Notes: generated by a model from the sequence alone, not told the origin. A stretch of DNA of 64,000 nucleotides from Lachnospiraceae bacterium NK4A144 (GCA_000424365.1 AUJT01000004.1:95372-159371); one strand, 5' to 3'. Shown: positions 1 to 8,537, numbered from the stretch's first letter. Numbers and translations are program-made.

Positions 1-1120
1 CTTCTGAAAACTTCTTTGGCTTCTCCTCAAGAAACTCATCGCGGATAAAGTAATAATCAGATCCTTCGTAAACATTTCCGGGACGGTCGGTATGGTTTTC
101 ATACAGAGCATTTATTACTGCATCCGCAAGACGTGCGCCGCTTCCCGTATCTTCAAAATTCACGATCCTGTCAGTGTATTTTCTCTCTAACCGGATAAGA
201 TCTTCTTCCGTATCCAGGATATCATTTATGACGATATCCGGCTTATATGTTGCAAGTACCTGCTCATATTCTATGTTATTTGATATAACCTCAAACGGGA
301 AGAAAGAGCTCTTAAGTCTTTCAATTCCCATTTCACTTTCAGCATCAGTAACAAACAGGAGCTCATGCCCTATAAGCTTATATGCAAGGGAGAGGCATCT
401 GTAGATGTGTCCCATTCCGAGCTTTCTCTTTCCTACCGTTCTGAAAAGGATCTTTTTTCTGCCAAGAATAGCCTCCGCCGTGATCCAATCCTCGTATGTA
501 TCAATATCAACAGCTTCTTCCGGACTAGTCTCAAAAACAGATACATTTTCTCCTATGCGGTTATTCTTTGACACACACTCACGTTTTGTAATGAGAAATC
601 CACCTGTTTCCAGATAGTTTTTAGGCAGAAACTGCGAATTAAGTCTCTTCTCGTAATTCTTTACTATCTGTCCGTCTTTCTCCGTCCATGACAAATGCGG
701 CTTATTAACAACACTTATCACTGTGTCAAAGTTATTTTTTTCGAAATAGTCAATAGCCGCCAAAACGGTCTTTGCCTTAAGGGTCGGAGAAGTTGCCTGC
801 ATAGTGATGACCGTGTCATAATGCACGCCCTTTCTCTCTTCCATCCTGCATACTGCATCATGGATCACGGGATCAAGTGTGACTCCGTCTGTCGCAAGAG
901 AAGGATCTCGCATCACTACATCAACTCCGGTATTTTCCACTATACTGGAAAGTTCCTCGTCGTCTGTCGATACCACTACATCAACTTCATATTTTTCTGT
1001 CAGAGCACAGGCATTTTCCACTGAATAAAGTATCAGCGGTCTGCCGTTCATAAGTCTGACATTTTTACGCGGAATACGCTTTGAACCACCCCTGGCAGGG
1101 ATACACACTAGAATCTTCAT
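1..1120 (-). CDS. CMP-nonulosonate cytidylyltransferase fused to PseG-like domain (partial, C-terminus outside window)
   Basis: About 373 residues are readable and the frame is open to the window edge. Residues 1-220 resemble the NeuA/PseF/LegF family, which activates a sialic-type acid with CTP in the cytoplasm: the CTP loop reads IPARGGSKRIPRKN (7-20), and MQATSPT follows near 106-112. From about residue 222 a second domain starts as KKILFRTVGKRKLGMGHIYRCLSLA in two pieces, of which GMGHIYRCLSLA is the typical glycine-rich start of PseG, the UDP-sugar hydrolase of pseudaminic acid synthesis. The ATG overlaps the stop of the flippase gene by 4 bp (ATGA), so the two are coupled. Fusion of an activating enzyme to a PseG-like domain is an inference from motifs. 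Whether the PseG-like half is catalytic cannot be judged because its end is missing. Confidence 0.85.
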   Translation of the reverse strand, partial: MKILVCIPARGGSKRIPRKNVRLMNGRPLILYSVENACALTEKYEVDVVVSTDDEELSSIVENTGVDVVMRDPSLATDGVTLDPVIHDAVCRMEERKGVHYDTVITMQATSPTLKAKTVLAAIDYFEKNNFDTVISVVNKPHLSWTEKDGQIVKNYEKRLNSQFLPKNYLETGGFLITKRECVSKNNRIGENVSVFETSPEEAVDIDTYEDWITAEAILGRKKILFRTVGKRKLGMGHIYRCLSLAYKLIGHELLFVTDAESEMGIERLKSSFFPFEVISNNIEYEQVLATYKPDIVINDILDTEEDLIRLERKYTDRIVNFEDTGSGARLADAVINALYENHTDRPGNVYEGSDYYFIRDEFLEEKPKKFSE

Positions 1121-2535
1121 GACTTAAAAAATTTCCTCCGGACGAAACAAATCGCCATGATTATATCATTCTTTTTTATAATTGCCAAAATAGCTGCGAC
1201 TACCGCAAGCATCGCATATCTAAGGATCCAGTTCGGATACAGAACCGACAATGCGATTCCTGCTGCGCTCGTAAGGATCACCATCACAAAATAAAGACCG
1301 TCTGCATAAACCTTTTCTCTAAGCATGAATCTCGTGCAGATATAATGCAGTATCATCAGAGCAAAATATCCTGCAAGAGTTGTATATGCAGCTGCTATAT
1401 ATCCGTATCTCGGTATGTAGTATGCATTCAGACCTATATTTATGATCGCAGCGATCACAGAGTTTCCGGCGATCAATGCTGTCTTTTTAGTATAAAGCTC
1501 AAGATTTACATAGTTTGTATAAAAGTACTGACACAGCGTTCCAAGTGCCACCGGCGGAACGACCCACATGGAATCCCAATAATTTCTGTGAAAGAGGATT
1601 TTTACCGCTTCCGGTGCCGCTGCGACAAAGAAAAGTGTCATTACACAGCCGTAAAACATGAGCAATTTATTCTTCTCGCGTATCGCTTCTCTGTTTTCCT
1701 CATACATCTGCTCATTGAACCATGGAAGCCAAGCCTGCGAAACAGCATTAGTTATAAACATCAGCAGTGTTCCTATGGTATAACCCGAGGTATAAAGACC
1801 TGTATCCGAATCACCGCAAATATTCTGTATCATGGTTACATCTATTCGTGATAACAAAATAAGAGCAAGACCATGAGGTATCATCGGAATACCGATCTTA
1901 AGAGCATATATCCAGTACTCTTTTTTATAAAGTGTCTTTCCTCGCCGCAGAAGATTTATATAACACCAAAGCGCTACCGCTGCACTGGGGATAACAGTTC
2001 CGAGGATCTTCATAAATCCCCGGTCTGACGGATTTATGAAAAGAAGCGCCAGTGTAAGTCCTAATGTCGCAACAGTGATTATTATCGATATCGCTATATT
2101 TTCTTTATACTTGTACTCAAAGCGATATCTGTACTGCATATAGTCAATAGACGGATAAACCGCCAGATATGCAAACATTATAAATATCACTATTCTTGGA
2201 AATTTCAGAAATCCTTCTGCCGGACAAAAAAACATGACGAGTATCATGACGATCAGACCAAATCCGCTTGACAGCGTCTGGATAGATGACATGTATTCGT
2301 CAAATTCGTCCTTAAAATCTAATTTTGCCCGACCTACACTGTATATCAGACATAAACACGTGACCACCGTTATAATGGACACATAACTATTAAAGCTATT
2401 GGCATATCCGGTTTCTGCAGGTGTCAGGAGCCGCGTATATATCGGCGCGGTTATGATTCCCACCGCGCGGATAAGCACGTTACTCAGTACATACCAGAAA
2501 CCGGACTTTACAGCCTTGGTACTGTTATTTTCCAT
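1117..2535 (-). CDS. Polysaccharide flippase, Wzx/MATE-like
   Basis: This is a 472-residue protein with about 12-14 hydrophobic segments and almost no soluble domain. The N-terminus reads KAVKSGFWYVLSNVLIRAVG, which is the usual opening of the oligosaccharide flippase (PST/Wzx) family. Such proteins move undecaprenyl-PP-linked repeat units across the membrane. It is the first of two flippases here (the other is at 24326-25792). It lies between neuB and the cytidylyltransferase, so the natural inference is that it exports a unit bearing a nonulosonic acid. The start is preceded by GAAAGATTATTTT, similar to the GAAAGGATTATTT before gmd and glmM. The family call is firm; the substrate is not shown by sequence. 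Confidence 0.85.
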   Translation of the reverse strand: MENNSTKAVKSGFWYVLSNVLIRAVGIITAPIYTRLLTPAETGYANSFNSYVSIITVVTCLCLIYSVGRAKLDFKDEFDEYMSSIQTLSSGFGLIVMILVMFFCPAEGFLKFPRIVIFIMFAYLAVYPSIDYMQYRYRFEYKYKENIAISIIITVATLGLTLALLFINPSDRGFMKILGTVIPSAAVALWCYINLLRRGKTLYKKEYWIYALKIGIPMIPHGLALILLSRIDVTMIQNICGDSDTGLYTSGYTIGTLLMFITNAVSQAWLPWFNEQMYEENREAIREKNKLLMFYGCVMTLFFVAAAPEAVKILFHRNYWDSMWVVPPVALGTLCQYFYTNYVNLELYTKKTALIAGNSVIAAIINIGLNAYYIPRYGYIAAAYTTLAGYFALMILHYICTRFMLREKVYADGLYFVMVILTSAAGIALSVLYPNWILRYAMLAVVAAILAIIKKNDIIMAICFVRRKFFKS

Positions 2536-2551
2536 AAAATAATCTTTCGTA

Positions 2552-2704
2552 AAGTGACGTTGTAAATATTGAACATTCCAACGAGGGACGCTCTCGCTGA
2601 AAGATAAAACGTAACGGTACTAGCACCGCCAAATACGCGATGCAAGAACCGACGTTTTATATTCCTCTCTTTTGAAACTGTTAAATATTTACAACTGTAC
2701 TTCA
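2552..2704. repeat. Inverted-repeat intergenic element (element G)
   Basis: The 186-bp gap between neuB and the flippase is mostly one large imperfect palindrome. The outer arms are 2552-2574 and 2680-2703, containing GTTGTAAATATTGAAC against GTTAAATATTTACAAC (one mismatch in 16). An inner pair is ATAAAACGTAACGGT (2604-2618) against ACCGACGTTTTAT (2648-2660). No reading frame of note lies inside. It begins about 18 nt after the neuB stop. Confidence 0.7.
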
Positions 2705-2721
2705 AATTTATTTTTCACAGA

Positions 2722-3795
2722 TCAACCCAACATATCACCCATAAGGATCGTATCCTCTGCGATATCTGCCGCTGCCTTCCTGCCTACAACCTTATCGATG
2801 TCAGACGGAGAGATACCTGTGCCGGGACGCTTAAATGTAAGCATTTCTTTTGTGATGACTGTACCCGCCTTGATGTCACAGGTTGTTACGATTGATCTTC
2901 TGGCATTTGCTCTTGCAGCACTCTCTGTTTCAAGCGCCTTTATCTCACCATTTCCGCGGATCATATCGAGAAGTGCGATCCCATCAAGGATATCTCTTGC
3001 GTCTTCAGGATCCATCGCATGGTAATGATCATTTCCGACAAGTGTTTTATTCAGCGTAAAATGCTTTTCGATCACTACCGCACCGAGATTATATGCTGTT
3101 TTCAGCACATCAAACCCAGGCTGTGGCTTTGTATGATCGGAGTAACCAATGTAGCAATCCGGAAACTCCTTTTTAAGAGCCTCGATCTTTAAGAGGTTTG
3201 CGTCTTTAAGCGGTGTCGGATACTCAAGAACACAGTGAAGAAGGGTCACTTTTTTGTCATTCACGCTATGGATCAGGTCTACTGCACGATGGATCTCATC
3301 GAGGTTTGATGCACCTACAGACAGAAGGATCGGCTTATTTTTACGTGCCTGATACTCGATGAACGGCAGGTTTGAAAGATCTGATGATGAGATCTTATAT
3401 ACCTCCATCAGCGGATCCAGATAATCTGCAGATTCAAAATCAAAAGCAGTTGATAAAAACTCTATGCCGATCGAGTCTGAATACTCTTTAAGTTCTCTGT
3501 ACTCTTTTTCACCAAAAGAATCGAATTTCCGGAAAAGTTCGTACTGTGAACCTGTCGGCTCCTCTGTTCTGTCCCAATATGCCGGTGAAGCCTTTGCTGC
3601 GAGAGTTCCTGCCTTATAGGTCTGGAATTTTACCGCATGGATTCCTGCTTCGGCAGCTTCTTTTATCATGAGCTTCGCCGCATCCATGTTGGAAATTTCC
3701 TTCTCTGCCGCAATATCGTAATAATTTACTCCAATCTCAGCGATCAGTGTGAATTTTCCTTCTTTCAGACGGTCAACAATGACACTTTTACTCAT
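2722..3795 (-). CDS. neuB: N-acetylneuraminate/nonulosonate synthase family (NeuB/PseI/LegI)
   Basis: It condenses phosphoenolpyruvate with a six-carbon amino sugar to give a nine-carbon nonulosonic acid. The 357-residue protein has the family's two parts: a TIM-barrel (LIAEIGVN near 15; VKFQTYKA; GYSDHT; VIEKHFTLNK) and a C-terminal SAF domain from about residue 290 (ARRSIVTTCDIKAGTVI). The start at 3795 has GGAGGAAGAA just upstream; a longer frame to 3957 lacks support and would overlap the upstream gene widely. It overlaps the upstream gene by 8 bp. Sequence alone does not say whether the product is sialic, legionaminic or pseudaminic acid. The PseG-like domain downstream hints at pseudaminic-type chemistry. 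The earlier dehydratase, aminotransferase and acetyltransferase steps are not in this window, at least not next to it. Confidence 0.9.
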   Translation of the reverse strand: MSKSVIVDRLKEGKFTLIAEIGVNYYDIAAEKEISNMDAAKLMIKEAAEAGIHAVKFQTYKAGTLAAKASPAYWDRTEEPTGSQYELFRKFDSFGEKEYRELKEYSDSIGIEFLSTAFDFESADYLDPLMEVYKISSSDLSNLPFIEYQARKNKPILLSVGASNLDEIHRAVDLIHSVNDKKVTLLHCVLEYPTPLKDANLLKIEALKKEFPDCYIGYSDHTKPQPGFDVLKTAYNLGAVVIEKHFTLNKTLVGNDHYHAMDPEDARDILDGIALLDMIRGNGEIKALETESAARANARRSIVTTCDIKAGTVITKEMLTFKRPGTGISPSDIDKVVGRKAAADIAEDTILMGDMLG

Positions 3796-5506
3796 TTCTT
3801 CCTCCATCCTTCGGCACGTCATCACGGATCTCTCCGTTAAGCCACCTCTGATATCCCTTTTCATAGAAATAAAGGAGTTCCTGAAGCATTTCGTCAAACT
3901 CCGGTGTTTCTTTTGTCTTTCCTGCAAAAATATCTTCTGCGCCATCCATAAGCTCAAAGATCTTTACTTCCGCGCCTGCTTCCTTAACTGCCTCCAAATA
4001 AGCTGCAGCCGAATGGATATTGTCGATCGATCCAAATGAACGGATTGCTTCCGGCAGATCCTCATATGAACGGATCCTTGTAACTCCGTCAATTATAGAA
4101 AACGGAACATCTCCAAATACGATAGATTTCTTTCCGAGAAGTGCTGCCTCATACGCGGCAGTTCCGGTGATAGTCACAACTCCCCTTGCCTTTGCGATCC
4201 AGGGCTTCGGGTCTTTATAATGATTTATCTGAACTACACGGACATTTGCGATTTCTCCGGCTTTTCTGTAAAACTCAGGATCACGCTCACCAAGCATTGC
4301 CTGATGCTCTTTTACGTAAAGCTTCCAGCCAACCGGCAGGGACTTACTTATCTGCTCGATGAGATTCAACTCATCCACATAGTAGGACGCCTTTACAAAA
4401 ACCGATGACTCAGGTATCAGATGAAGCGGCATATATACGTAGTCTTCACCTTCAACCGGAACTTCAAACAGATCATTCGGAACGAGGAACTTTCTCTTTC
4501 TCGTCATGGCATTCCAATAATACTTGAGATACGGCCATGTACGGGCATAAAGCATATTACTCTTTTTCTTTATCGCCCTGTTATTTCCCTTACGGTCCTG
4601 ATCCATAAAGTAATTCCACTTGCCCCTCATCACACGAAGTATCCAGAGCCAGCTGTCTCTCTCGTACTGCGTTGTGACAGAGCCTGCAAACTCCGGATTC
4701 ATAATGTCTGATTTCTCACGGAAATCCTTTATATAATTTATAGACTCAGCCATCTCTTCATCAGAGAGTTTTAGCTTGTCTTCATAAATCTTTCTGAAAT
4801 ATGGGTCTATCCCAAATGAATTCTGGAAACTCGGATACTTCCAATAGCCATATTTTCCGTATTCTATCGTGAGATATGGAATCTTTCTCTTCCATGCAAC
4901 CTCACAGAGAAGAGTTCTCTGAAGTTCGGCATTATCGAGGTCAAGTATCACATCAGGCTGAAAATCATCCAGTACATCAAAGATCTTTTTATAATTAAGC
5001 TCCAGCCAGTACTGATTTTCTTCATCACTGGTAACTGACCAGTACTCTCTCCAGTGATAATGTTTTGTATTTTCCTGCGAGCTCATGAGCTGGAGACCCA
5101 AAGTCTTGAAATGAGTATACTCACGCTCGATCATTTTCAGGAATTCAATATCCGCAGGTCCCTTTGTCTTTGGGTCATCAGGTCTGTCGATAAGAATACG
5201 GCTTCTCTTTCCGTGACCTTTACCGTCAAGTCCGCCCTCTCGCCTGAATTTCTCCATGCCTTCTACGAACTTATCGCAGATATCACTCACATCATAGAGT
5301 TTACATTCAGGAAGATTTTCTCTGAATTCCCAGATCGTATGCTCATTGTAATAACACTTTGCAAATCGGCTCTCACTGGACATTATATAAAATGCACCGA
5401 CTTTATTGTCCTTTGCGAGGTCACGCGCGAGAAACCATAACGGCTTTGAGTAGGTCTCACGACAAATAAATAATATTTTCTTATTATGAAATACTGAACT
5501 TTTCAT
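3788..5506 (-). CDS. Capsule-synthesis-type (KpsC/KpsS-like) putative glycosyltransferase
   Basis: The 572-residue protein has no signal peptide. The C-terminal half carries features seen in the Capsule_synth family of GT-B-like Kdo/sialyl-type transferases: YVYMPLHLIPESSV near 370, LYVKEHQAML near 410, and VTITGTAAYEAALLGKKSIV near 460, where a nucleotide-sugar donor would bind. The N-terminal half begins KKILFICRETYSKPLWFLARDL and is less conserved to my eye. Its place directly upstream of neuB suggests a CMP-nonulosonate as donor, which is inference. The start at 5506 has GGAGAAACAGC before it and overlaps the upstream GT2 by 23 bp. It could also be an uncharacterised transferase with a different donor. 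Confidence 0.6.
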   Translation of the reverse strand: MKSSVFHNKKILFICRETYSKPLWFLARDLAKDNKVGAFYIMSSESRFAKCYYNEHTIWEFRENLPECKLYDVSDICDKFVEGMEKFRREGGLDGKGHGKRSRILIDRPDDPKTKGPADIEFLKMIEREYTHFKTLGLQLMSSQENTKHYHWREYWSVTSDEENQYWLELNYKKIFDVLDDFQPDVILDLDNAELQRTLLCEVAWKRKIPYLTIEYGKYGYWKYPSFQNSFGIDPYFRKIYEDKLKLSDEEMAESINYIKDFREKSDIMNPEFAGSVTTQYERDSWLWILRVMRGKWNYFMDQDRKGNNRAIKKKSNMLYARTWPYLKYYWNAMTRKRKFLVPNDLFEVPVEGEDYVYMPLHLIPESSVFVKASYYVDELNLIEQISKSLPVGWKLYVKEHQAMLGERDPEFYRKAGEIANVRVVQINHYKDPKPWIAKARGVVTITGTAAYEAALLGKKSIVFGDVPFSIIDGVTRIRSYEDLPEAIRSFGSIDNIHSAAAYLEAVKEAGAEVKIFELMDGAEDIFAGKTKETPEFDEMLQELLYFYEKGYQRWLNGEIRDDVPKDGGRNE

Positions 5507-6518
5507 GCTGTTTCTCCGCGCGTTTTTTTCCGCGCATTGTTATATATCGTAATCCCGGTCTGAAATAGACCGCGAGAAATGCCTTTATACGGGTATTTTT
5601 GTTTACATAGCTGTTTTCTTTTGCATTCTTCCTGTGCTCGCGGATGTAGGATAAATGCTCTGCTGCACTTTCCTCTGTAAATGTCCCGTTTACGAGCGCA
5701 TTCTGAATACAAGTTATATGATCGTACAGCAAAAATGCCTCGCACTGCTCTTTTAATGCAGGAAAATGCTTTTCTGTATAATCACAAAACTCTATATCAG
5801 CTTCTGTATTTATCTCTGACATTTTTGTTATGCGTGACAGTGAATCTGAGCGAACTCTGAAATGATACAGCGGTGTCCGGTCAAATACGATCTTATTTGC
5901 CTTTGCAACGATCCCGCCGATTATGTATCTGTCTTCCACATATCTGTCTGTCGGAAATGTCACATCTTTGAACAATTCTGCCTTGAAAAGCTTGTCCCAA
6001 CAGTGGAAAAAGAAGCCTGTTCCCTCAAGGATCATTCTAAATGCTGCCTCGGGATACAGCTCCTGAACAGGCTTATAGGTGTCTTTCACCGAGCCGTCAG
6101 GATACTCGCTCCACTTGCCGCACACGGCGATATCTGCCAGATGCTCACTCATCATCTTCATCTGATGAGTGATAAATGTAGGCTCAACCCAGTCATCACC
6201 GTCCACAAACGCAATATACTGACCTGTAACCGCCTTAAGACCGTGATTTCTCGCATCACCTGCGCCGCTTTTCTTTATGACAACAAGCTTTACGCGCTCG
6301 TCTCCTGCAGTTTTTTCTCTTGCTATCTCATAGCACTCGTCTTCTTCCGGGTGCTTCGGATCCTCAACACCCACTACGAGTATAATCTCCAGATTTTTCC
6401 AGTCCTGACTTAAAAGGCTGTCTATGCACTTTGGCAAAAACGGTGCGACACCTGCTATTATTGAAATGACCGATACTTTCGGTCCGGATTTTGTTTTTTC
6501 TATTTGTTTATTATCCAT
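5484..6518 (-). CDS. Family 2 glycosyltransferase
   Basis: This is a soluble GT-A transferase of about 344 residues. It starts with PKVSVISIIAGVAPFLPKC in place of the usual VSVIIPVYN, then has the SLLSQDWKNLEIILV strand, GAGDARNHGL, and the metal-binding FVDGDDWVEP near 110. These are standard for GT2 enzymes that add one sugar to a lipid-linked chain. I place the start at 6518 (MDNKQIEK) because a good promoter lies immediately upstream (6528-6556) and would exclude the longer frame reaching 6635. There is no clear Shine-Dalgarno sequence before it. It heads the nonulosonate transcription unit running left. Confidence 0.8.
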   Translation of the reverse strand: MDNKQIEKTKSGPKVSVISIIAGVAPFLPKCIDSLLSQDWKNLEIILVVGVEDPKHPEEDECYEIAREKTAGDERVKLVVIKKSGAGDARNHGLKAVTGQYIAFVDGDDWVEPTFITHQMKMMSEHLADIAVCGKWSEYPDGSVKDTYKPVQELYPEAAFRMILEGTGFFFHCWDKLFKAELFKDVTFPTDRYVEDRYIIGGIVAKANKIVFDRTPLYHFRVRSDSLSRITKMSEINTEADIEFCDYTEKHFPALKEQCEAFLLYDHITCIQNALVNGTFTEESAAEHLSYIREHRKNAKENSYVNKNTRIKAFLAVYFRPGLRYITMRGKKRAEKQHEKFSIS

Positions 6519-6527
6519 AATCGTTTT

Positions 6528-6556
6528 ATTGTAGCACGATTGCACTATTTGCTCAA
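6528..6556 (-). promoter_or_regulatory. Promoter for the nonulosonate unit
   Basis: On the minus strand TTGAGC (6551-6556) and TACAAT (6528-6533) are 17 bp apart, a good vegetative-sigma arrangement. The -10 box ends only 9 nt before the ATG at 6518, so the message would have a leader of nearly zero length. Confidence 0.6.
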
Positions 6557-6685
6557 ATAAAAAGACCGGCAGATAATAAAGATTTTTTGCAAGAAGTGAC
6601 GACCGCCCGAAGTGGTACATCATACACGTGAACACATCGCCTCGTCGTCAGCGCTCAACCGCCTATTCTCAAATGCTTCGGCAAC

Positions 6686-6894
6686 TCAGGTTACTGCTCA
6701 CTCGCTTTCAGCTCGCTCACGTAACGGATTTTGTCAATTAAATCGCCTGCGGTAATGGGCAAATTCCAATGGCTACTCAACTTTCTTGGTCGTAAACAGC
6801 TAAAGCATACACTCTCACTAAGCTCACATTCGTTCGCTAAGTGTTCGTAGCATCCGCAGCGTAGTGCTCCGTTTACGTGTGAACTGTTACCTGA
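6686..6894. repeat. Structured intergenic repeat, family A, copy 1
   Basis: A second copy lies at 39310-39511 in the same orientation; a block from 6798 to 6870 is identical in the two. The ends form an imperfect inverted repeat (TCAGGTTACTGCTCAC against GTGAACTGTTACCTGA, 13 of 16). Inside are a hairpin around 6727-6768 and a stem CGTAAAC (6791-6797) with GTTTACG (6871-6877). In copy 2 the same stem reads CGCAACC/GGTTGCG, two compensatory changes. Together with the promoter and the terminator it accounts for much of the 477-bp gap between 6519 and 6995; I see nothing in 6557-6685. Confidence 0.85.
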
Positions 6895-6904
6895 TTTTCT
6901 CTCT

Positions 6905-6952
6905 AAAAAAACTCCTGATTTAAGACATTATTTCATACCTTACACCAGGAGT
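6905..6952 (-). terminator. Probable terminator of the Rpn-like gene
   Basis: On the minus strand ACTCCTG (6946-6952) pairs with CAGGAGT (6911-6917), followed by a run of T (6905-6910). The loop is long (28 nt), which lowers confidence. Confidence 0.5.
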
Positions 6953-6995
6953 TGATCATCCCAAGTTATTCTATTGTCTTTACCGTGCATTCAGC

Positions 6996-7898
6996 TTACA
7001 GATTCTTCTGAAGTTCCATTACAGCCTGGAGAGATAATCCAGTATTTATTGCAACCTCCTCCGGAGCACTTCCGGATTTGAGGAAGTTCCTTGCAATATT
7101 TTCTGATACACTCTTTGTTACTGTTGTAGTAACAGTCTTCGTGGTCTCAGCAACTTTTTCGGCTATTGCATCCAGTTTTTCTTGTTCGATTATCTGCTCT
7201 ACTTGTGTCTTCATAAGCATCCTCCTTATCTTTTCTGCAAAAGGTTTTAAGATCACCTTGTCACAAAAAACAAGTAACCCCTTTAATACAAAAACTCTTT
7301 GACGTTCATCGTCGATATTGTCCAGAAGATTGATTACTCTTTCGATCGCCTTCTGTTTATCCTCTTTCCTCTTGTACGTCAGGGGAACAATTATGAGCTG
7401 CATCAACTCCCGATCATCAAGTTTTCTTTTCTTATCAGACTCTTCGTTCACTCTCTCGAAAATTTCATCTCCATCAACATCTGACAGAAATGCTTCCTCG
7501 AGATGCAACTTAAATGCGCCCATATCAAGATCTGATTTTGTTCGCTCTCTCGTTACATCTGCTGTATAGATGATCAGTACCCTGAGCTTTGGGTAATACT
7601 TGAGCTCATTATATAAAGTCTTTGCAAGCCTTGCAATGTAACCCAAATACTTAATCTTCTTTTCCTCGTCATAGTCACTTTCATAATCGACTATCATATA
7701 ACTGCCATCTTCCAGTAAAAATAATCGATCCATGCGAAGCTCATTTGCCTCTACCGCTGCCATTTCAGTTGGTCTGGAATCCACGATCTTAGGGAGATCC
7801 ACACCATAGACCTCAAACGACTTTCCCTTGAATTCTTCTGCCAGAACCTTGGACATTATGTCCTTATTCTGATAGGCGATTTCCGTTTCTTCTTTCAA
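6996..7898 (-). CDS. Rpn-family/PD-(D/E)XK putative nuclease (transposase-like)
   Basis: The 300-residue protein resembles the Rpn/PDDEXK nuclease family common in Lachnospiraceae. Possible active-site parts are RMDRLFLLEDGSYMIVDYESDYD (in pieces: RMDRLFLL, then MIVDYESDYD near 65-77). An all-helical tail ends SGSAPEEVAINTGLSLQAV, the small helical motif typical of these proteins. Rpn proteins of enteric bacteria promote RecA-independent recombination; this one's role is unknown. The start is TTG with GGAGG seven bases before it. A Thr/Val-rich stretch (AETTKTVTTTVTKSV, about 248-262) is unusual and may be a coiled or tethering segment. Its position inside a glycan locus suggests an inserted cargo gene. 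Confidence 0.65.
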   Translation of the reverse strand: MKEETEIAYQNKDIMSKVLAEEFKGKSFEVYGVDLPKIVDSRPTEMAAVEANELRMDRLFLLEDGSYMIVDYESDYDEEKKIKYLGYIARLAKTLYNELKYYPKLRVLIIYTADVTRERTKSDLDMGAFKLHLEEAFLSDVDGDEIFERVNEESDKKRKLDDRELMQLIIVPLTYKRKEDKQKAIERVINLLDNIDDERQRVFVLKGLLVFCDKVILKPFAEKIRRMLMKTQVEQIIEQEKLDAIAEKVAETTKTVTTTVTKSVSENIARNFLKSGSAPEEVAINTGLSLQAVMELQKNL

Positions 7899-8024
7899 GT
7901 ATCGTCCTCCACATATATATTTTTTACTAACAAGTTACGCCAGGCTCGATAAAACCTCGCCAAGCGAACTTGCATAGCACGCATAAAAAGAACTGGTTCG
8001 TGGATAAAACAATAGAATAAAGAA

Positions 8025-8192
8025 ATGAAATCACCAAAATATAGACATTTTAAGCAAAGCAATATTTATGCCTTCATAGACAATGTTCAATTTCAATCTT
8101 GGGAAATATTGGCTGAAACGCCAGACTCCACTGAAACAGATTCAATTCAGCTTTGTTATGCTATCACGCTTGACTCTTGCTGTAAAGTATGA
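8025..8192 (+). CDS. Possible 55-codon ORF, doubtful
   Basis: An ATG opens a 55-codon frame (MKSPKYRHFKQSNIYAFID at its start) in the otherwise gene-free stretch 7899-8211. There is only a weak AATAAAGAA before it, no promoter I can defend, and no recognisable family. It is listed because the rest of that stretch shows nothing. Confidence 0.15.
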   Translation: MKSPKYRHFKQSNIYAFIDNVQFQSWEILAETPDSTETDSIQLCYAITLDSCCKV

Positions 8193-8211
8193 ATTTTTCA
8201 AAAAATAACCA

Positions 8212-8435
8212 GCCCGCGTGGGGAGGTCACATCATACTAAGCGGACAATTCGAGCCGGAGGCAGAAGCGCGAGCATAGCTCAGGTGCGAGAGGCACTGTC
8301 TGAGGGGATTTTGTTCATCGCGCGGAGCGCATGAGCACAAAATCCCCGAGTTGCCGAAGCACCTGATGATAGGCGGCGCAGCGCTTCAACAGAGGCGACG
8401 TGTCCGCGTGTATGATATGACCTCTCCACGCGGGC
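8212..8435. repeat. 224-bp near-continuous hairpin element (element F)
   Basis: Six nested stems pair in order across the element: 8212-8237 with 8410-8435 (24 of 26), GCGGACA 8241-8247 with 8401-8407, GAAGCGC 8264-8270 with 8381-8387, CAGGTGC 8281-8287 with 8359-8365, GGGGATTTTGT 8304-8314 with 8337-8347, and an apical TCAT-GCGC/GCGCATGA at 8315-8334. The inner five are perfect apart from one bulge. It sits about 100 bp beyond the recQ stop. Reading frames across it (one of 63 codons) are by-products of the palindrome. Confidence 0.85.
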
Positions 8436-8537
8436 GTCACTATCTCTCACAAAATAAAGAAGTTGCAACACCCGCAGATGTGAGAACTACTTTTATACAA
8501 TAAGGTCCGACTTTCTCTCTAAAAAAATCTTTGACAT

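Noticed and set aside
3796-3957. Longer NeuB start at 3957
   Set aside because: The extra residues do not resemble NeuB, would overlap the previous gene by 170 bp, and GGAGGAAGAA sits right before the ATG at 3795.
8280-8471. 63-codon minus-strand ORF
   Set aside because: It lies within the palindromic element F, has no ribosome site, and its coding is a by-product of the repeat.
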